Positions 60,385-64,000 of a stretch of DNA of 64,000 bases are shown here, piece by piece. Made by a program: the position numbers and the translations under genes. The notes beneath the pieces were generated by a model that saw only the letters and a list, made by a program, of their open reading frames with translations, was not told where the DNA came from and ran no database searches. Position 1 is the stretch's first letter, and each line of letters begins with the position of its first letter. Origin of the DNA: Psychromonas sp. psych-6C06 (GTDB lineage: Bacteria > Pseudomonadota > Gammaproteobacteria > Enterobacterales > Psychromonadaceae); NCBI RefSeq assembly GCF_002835465.1, contig NZ_PIZM01000001.1, positions 310,001 to 374,000 on the forward strand. Reading direction: 5' to 3'.

Positions 60385-62625
60385 ATGGAGAAGGATGTAC
60401 TAGTGAGTGATTTTATGATCCAAATAATTGAAGACGACGAAATCACTGATCTGGATGCTGATCAAAATAATGATTTATATTGGAAAGTCGCTATTGTTGA
60501 TGACGATCAAGGGGTACACGATGTTACGCGATTAGCCCTTTCTGGTGTAAAAATACTGGGCAGAAAGCTTGAATTTATTTGTGCAATGTCAGGTAAAGAG
60601 GGGGCAGATTTACTTACCAATCATCCAGATTGTGCGGTTGTTTTACTTGATGTTGTGATGGAAACTTCAGATGCTGGTTTATTACTTGCTGATACCATTC
60701 GTAATCAATTAAAAATGGAAAATGTGCAAATTATTTTGCGTACAGGTCAACCTGGATATTGTCCCGAAGAAGAAGTGATCACACGCTATGAAATCAATGA
60801 CTATAAAACCAAAAACGAACTAACCCGAGATAAGCTTTTTACCTCACTCGCAACGGCGATTCGTTCATATAGTCAATTAGTGGCATTGAATGAAAGTAAG
60901 AAGGGGCTAAGAAATGTCATTCAAGCTTCTGCTAGTTTGATGAAGGAACGCTCTGTTCATGCTTTTGCTAATGGTGTGCTACAACAAATCAATGCCTTAT
61001 TTAATTTATCAGCACAGGGCATGTTTTGTGTTTCTCAGACCCCTTCAAAAGGGCCTGCTGAGTTAATAGATGGACCAAATAATCACTACTTTGTAGTAGC
61101 AACATCGCCACAATTTAATAACTTTTATGGAAAAGAGTTACAAGATGTTCAGCGTGGGCAGGCTGTAACAATAGCAAATAAGACTTTGCATAAAAAAGAC
61201 AACATAATTGAAAAAGAGTTTTGTAGCCTTTATCTTTCTACGCCATCAGGCTGGGAAGGGGTAGTTGTTATTAATAGCCCTTTCAATTTAACCGATTTAG
61301 ATGAAGAATTACTGAAACTTTTTTGTTTTAATGTTTCGCTAGGCTTAGAAAATGCGAAATTTTTCACTCACCTTAATGATGCTGCTTTTTTTGATAGCTT
61401 AACTGGTTTATATAACCGTAATGGTTTTATTGAGAATGCCCCTCGCATTGCTAAATTAGCTAAGCGTAACTTATCGCTTTTTATCGTTGACATTGATTAC
61501 TTCCATGAAATTATAGAAAGCTTAGGTTTTGAATTTGGCAATCTCGTTCTAGCCTCTTTTACCTCATCACTAAATCGTGACTTTTTATCTGACGGGATCA
61601 TTGCTCGGTTACATTCTGATGTGTTTGCTTTATTACTGCCTGATACCCAATGGTTATATCGAGACATTACTAAACAATGTTCAAAACCTTTTATGGTTAA
61701 TAATAATTCGCTACGTTTAGGTGTAACTGTCGGTGCCGCAAACTGTGATATACGTGTTGAAAAATTGGATATAGAGCTGTTATTAAGACATGCAGAAATA
61801 GCCCTTAAGGTTGCCAAGGAGCACCAGCGGGGGGTAGGGCAATTATTTGAAGCAAAATTTGAAGATGATAAGCGCGCCCACCTTGATATATTGGCAGATC
61901 TTCGAACTGGTTTAGTTAAGCAAGAACTATTTATGGTGTTACAACCTAAGGTATCGATGAGCCGAGGCGATGTTGTCGGTTATGAAGCACTTATTCGTTG
62001 GGAGCATCCTGTAAAAGGGATGATTTCGCCAAATGCATTTATCCCTATCGCTGAACAATCTGGTTTGTATTTCGATATCGATATGTACGTTCTGAGGAAA
62101 TCTTTTGAAGTAATCGAAAAAAATCCACAAATTTGTAAACCAATTTCAGTAAATATTTCAGCTAATTCATTACATCATTGTGACTTTATCAGTGAAGTTA
62201 AACAAATCATGACAGAGAAAAACTTTAATATCGAACAGATTGAAATTGAAGTAACTGAAAATGCGTTAGTTCGAAGTGATATGGCGATTAAACATCTTAG
62301 GGACCTTAAGGCTTTAGGGTTTGTTCTTTGCTTAGATGATTTTGGTGCGGGCTATTCATCGCTTTCATATTTACTTAAACTGCCATTAGATGTCATTAAA
62401 ATTGATCGTACTTTTGTTACTCATATTGAAAAAGGAACTAAGGCGCTTGCTGTATTGGAAGGAATGTTACAAATATGTCAAAACCTTGATATGCGTGTTG
62501 TAGTGGAGGGGGTGGAAACACAAGAGCAGGCCGATCTATTAATGTCTTTAAATGCAGATATTGCACAGGGGTTTTTATATTATAAACCACTAACTATTGC
62601 GCAAGTGTTAGATGATGCGTTGTAA
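60385..62625 (+). CDS. Receiver-DUF3369-GGDEF-EAL protein, phosphodiesterase type
   Basis: 746 residues (a GTG at 60403 with GGAGAAGGA upstream is an equally good start). Receiver-like domain (about 30-155: VAIVDDDQGVHDVT, VVLLDVVMETSDAG), DUF3369 (about 180-330), GGDEF domain (about 335-480) and EAL domain (about 495-745). The GGDEF motif is replaced by HSDVF in RLHSDVFALLLP, so cyclase activity is unlikely. The EAL side is intact: GYEALIRWEHP, ITVSVN-type strand SVNISANSLHH, EVTENALV, DDFGAGYSSLSYL, KIDRTFV and VVEGVETQEQA. It should break down cyclic di-GMP under control of its receiver domain. Confidence 0.93.
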   Translation: MEKDVLVSDFMIQIIEDDEITDLDADQNNDLYWKVAIVDDDQGVHDVTRLALSGVKILGRKLEFICAMSGKEGADLLTNHPDCAVVLLDVVMETSDAGLLLADTIRNQLKMENVQIILRTGQPGYCPEEEVITRYEINDYKTKNELTRDKLFTSLATAIRSYSQLVALNESKKGLRNVIQASASLMKERSVHAFANGVLQQINALFNLSAQGMFCVSQTPSKGPAELIDGPNNHYFVVATSPQFNNFYGKELQDVQRGQAVTIANKTLHKKDNIIEKEFCSLYLSTPSGWEGVVVINSPFNLTDLDEELLKLFCFNVSLGLENAKFFTHLNDAAFFDSLTGLYNRNGFIENAPRIAKLAKRNLSLFIVDIDYFHEIIESLGFEFGNLVLASFTSSLNRDFLSDGIIARLHSDVFALLLPDTQWLYRDITKQCSKPFMVNNNSLRLGVTVGAANCDIRVEKLDIELLLRHAEIALKVAKEHQRGVGQLFEAKFEDDKRAHLDILADLRTGLVKQELFMVLQPKVSMSRGDVVGYEALIRWEHPVKGMISPNAFIPIAEQSGLYFDIDMYVLRKSFEVIEKNPQICKPISVNISANSLHHCDFISEVKQIMTEKNFNIEQIEIEVTENALVRSDMAIKHLRDLKALGFVLCLDDFGAGYSSLSYLLKLPLDVIKIDRTFVTHIEKGTKALAVLEGMLQICQNLDMRVVVEGVETQEQADLLMSLNADIAQGFLYYKPLTIAQVLDDAL

Positions 62626-62633
62626 CTATTATC

Positions 62634-62672
62634 AATAGGATGGAGATAATTATCTTCATCCTATTTTTATTT
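62634..62672 (+). terminator. Terminator of the GGDEF-EAL gene
   Basis: AATAGGATGGAGAT (62634-62647) pairs with ATCTTCATCCTATT (62652-62665), one G-U pair, then T-rich sequence. It could also serve xthA on the other strand. Confidence 0.82.
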
Positions 62673-62699
62673 TAAGCATGGGTTACAGTTAACCCTTCT

Positions 62700-63506
62700 T
62701 TAAGCAAATTCAGTCCAGATAGGCGCATGATCAGAAGGTTTTTCTATCCCTCTTAATTCATAATCAATACCAGCATCAACAGTATTATTGGCTAGCTTTT
62801 GTGTTGCTAAAATTACATCAATACGTAAGCCTCGATTATCATCAAAACCACGTGAACGATAATCAAACCAACTAAACTGGTCATTTACTTCTGGATTTAA
62901 TAACCGGAACGTGTCGGTAAAACCAAAATCCATTAATTTTTTCAGCCATTCACGCTCCTCAGGCAAGAAACTACATTTCTTAGTCTTTAACCAACGTTTA
63001 GCATTAACTTCGCCAATACCGATATCTAAATCCAAAGGAGAAATATTAATATCACCCATTACAATCACATTATCTGTGGCACTATGATACTCGTTAAGAT
63101 AAGTATTTAAGTCGAGATAAAACTGACGCTTATAAGGGTATTTAGTTTCATGGGTCTGGCTTTCTCCCTGTGGAAAGTAACCATTTAAAATAGTTGTTTG
63201 TTCACCCTTATCATCTTCAAGGGTCACCATGATCATTCGTTTTTGGTGATCTTCATTATCGGTTGGAAACCCATACTGCACAGATACGGGTTCGTTTTTA
63301 CATAGCATTGCTACGCCATAATGCCCTTTTTGACCATGGAAGTAGACGTGGTATCCCATCGCTTCTACAGCTTCTACTGGAAACATATCGTTATGTACTT
63401 TTATTTCTTGCAGGCCAATAACATCGGGTTGATGCTTGTCGATAATTGCTTGAAGTTGATGAAGGCGAGCACGAAGCCCATTAATATTGAAGGAGATCAC
63501 TTTCAT
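62700..63506 (-). CDS. xthA: Exodeoxyribonuclease III
   Basis: 268 residues, as in E. coli XthA. The metal and catalytic residues are visible: Asn in [10 protein letters not shown], Glu in GLQEIKV, Tyr in NGYFPQGE, the Asp/Asn pair in VMGDINISP, Asp in RIDVIL and the final His in PSDHAPIW. It repairs abasic sites and digests 3' ends of duplex DNA. On the minus strand the ATG follows directly on the T-run of a hairpin at 63507-63536, so its leader is unusual. Confidence 0.95.
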   Translation of the reverse strand: MKVISFNINGLRARLHQLQAIIDKHQPDVIGLQEIKVHNDMFPVEAVEAMGYHVYFHGQKGHYGVAMLCKNEPVSVQYGFPTDNEDHQKRMIMVTLEDDKGEQTTILNGYFPQGESQTHETKYPYKRQFYLDLNTYLNEYHSATDNVIVMGDINISPLDLDIGIGEVNAKRWLKTKKCSFLPEEREWLKKLMDFGFTDTFRLLNPEVNDQFSWFDYRSRGFDDNRGLRIDVILATQKLANNTVDAGIDYELRGIEKPSDHAPIWTEFA

Positions 63507-63536
63507 AAAAAAGCCCTAATTGAAAAAATCAGGGCT
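63507..63536 (-). terminator. Terminator hairpin merged with the xthA start region
   Basis: On the minus strand AGCCCT (63536-63531) pairs with AGGGCT (63517-63512) and is followed by six T residues and then directly by the xthA ATG. It ends transcripts of the upstream TIGR02647 gene and also contains the only AGGG that could serve as xthA ribosome binding site. Confidence 0.75.
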
Positions 63537-63571
63537 GAATGTAGCGTGCTGAGTTTAAAAACTCAACCACT

Positions 63572-63808
63572 TTAACTTAATGTGGCTAATACCCTGTGTA
63601 AATGGTCAAGGGTTTCGATACCACTATCGGTTAAATATCCACCATCGGGTAACGAGATAAGGCCTTTATCAAACAACGATTTAGCGGCTGTAATAACTGA
63701 GGGGTTAGCATCTTGATGGATTTTGATGCCTTCTAATTGAGAGTGCGTCGGAAACTTAGCCAGTAATTTCATTTCATCAAACAATGTATCAGGGAAATTT
63801 TTAATCAT
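63572..63808 (-). CDS. TIGR02647 family protein
   Basis: 78 residues: MIKNFPDTLFDEMKLLAKFP at the start, SVITAAKSLFDKGLISLPDG in the middle and a C-terminal LTDSGIETLDHLHRVLATL. This matches the TIGR02647 family of small proteins, predicted to be DNA-binding, which is found in marine gammaproteobacteria. It is upstream of xthA on the same strand, separated by a terminator hairpin. The function is not known. Confidence 0.8.
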   Translation of the reverse strand: MIKNFPDTLFDEMKLLAKFPTHSQLEGIKIHQDANPSVITAAKSLFDKGLISLPDGGYLTDSGIETLDHLHRVLATLS

Positions 63809-63922
63809 AATTGGTCACTTCTCTTAAATAGGGGAAGTTTCATCATAGGTATTTGAATTTAGATTGCAAATGAATCCATTCATATCTCAGCTTAATGACT
63901 AGGTTAGTTGGTGTAGATCAAA

Positions 63923-63956
63923 AAAGCCCTCAAGAAAACGACAACTTGAGGGCTTT
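63923..63956 (-). terminator. Terminator of a gene beyond the right edge
   Basis: AAAGCCCTCAAG (63923-63934) pairs with CTTGAGGGCTTT (63945-63956), 10-nt loop; on the minus strand the stem is followed by six T residues. It probably ends a minus-strand gene that lies outside the window. Confidence 0.8.
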
Positions 63957-63974
63957 AATAGTAAGGATTTGTTT

Positions 63975-64000
63975 TTAACTTTGTTTATAAACAAAGTTAA
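63975..64000. repeat. 26-bp perfect palindrome at the window edge
   Basis: Perfect self-complementary sequence centred between 63987 and 63988; half-site TTAACTTTGTTTA. It may continue past the edge or be part of a gene end. Its role cannot be judged here. Confidence 0.5.

Noticed and set aside
1-64000. CRISPR arrays, prophage or intact insertion sequences
   Set aside because: No regularly spaced repeats, phage structural genes or complete transposase genes were seen; the only transposase sequence is the dead IS30 fragment.

Overview
The window is ordinary chromosomal DNA from a marine, probably cold-adapted gammaproteobacterium. The low-GC coding style, the gene set (inosine-guanosine kinase Gsk, BtsS/BtsR next to a CstA-type carrier, a chitobiose-type binding protein, yfhM-pbpC, two SulP carriers, a TAXI-TRAP transporter, a GlyGly-CTERM-like protein) and the families of short intergenic repeats fit best with Psychromonas or a close relative. 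This placement is an inference from gene content; no rRNA or other marker gene is present.

Layout. 1-443: 5' part of an NAD(P)-binding SDR gene. 872-4029: polar amino-acid ABC transporter (binding protein, two permeases, ATPase) with a hairpin after the binding-protein gene. 4146-5520: a solo periplasmic binding protein framed by two copies of a 165-bp MITE-like repeat, then a copy of a second repeat family. 5547-9374: putA. 9662-12654: a B12-binding radical SAM protein and gsk. 12862-15936: small proteins (DUF2007 plus zinc ribbon, a very acidic secreted protein, a YjbR-type protein, a 72-residue protein) around a chromate transporter. 16094-23339: yfhM-pbpC, coupling a periplasmic alpha-2-macroglobulin to PBP1C. 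23437-28433: a small unknown gene, a SOUL haem-binding protein and a TAXI-TRAP transporter. 29089-30564: FAD oxidoreductase.

30565-37309 is the most plastic part: an IS30-type transposase remnant, a gene with an in-frame stop, a SulP carrier between two copies of a 36-bp repeat, and an 871-residue protein that reads as a GlyGly-CTERM surface protein fused in frame to a second signal peptide and an outer-membrane barrel. It ends at five tRNA genes (Pro, Arg, His, Leu, Pro in transcription order) plus a 3' fragment of a sixth, Leu-type tRNA.

38100-43549: an RhlE-like helicase, then btsS-btsR and the CstA/BtsT-type carrier. Three direct repeats matching the known BtsR operator, at the right period, lie before the carrier gene, so sensor, regulator, operator and target are all in one place. 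43744-52820: two small Ser/Gln-rich proteins (one with a HERAH motif), a LysR regulator, a formate/nitrite channel fused to CBS domains, an HD-GYP protein, BepA, a TusA-like protein and a PerM-type permease. 53019-60032: an orphan chitobiose-type binding protein, a second SulP carrier, a 41-codon small gene, pfkA, a YecA-like protein and an RluA-type pseudouridine synthase. 60385-63808: a receiver-DUF3369-GGDEF-EAL protein whose GGDEF motif is lost, xthA and a TIGR02647 protein.

No CRISPR array, prophage, integron integrase or intact insertion sequence was seen. The strongest leads are the apparent polyprotein at 33965-36580, the complete BtsSR-carrier circuit, and the repeat-framed gene at 4146-5288.
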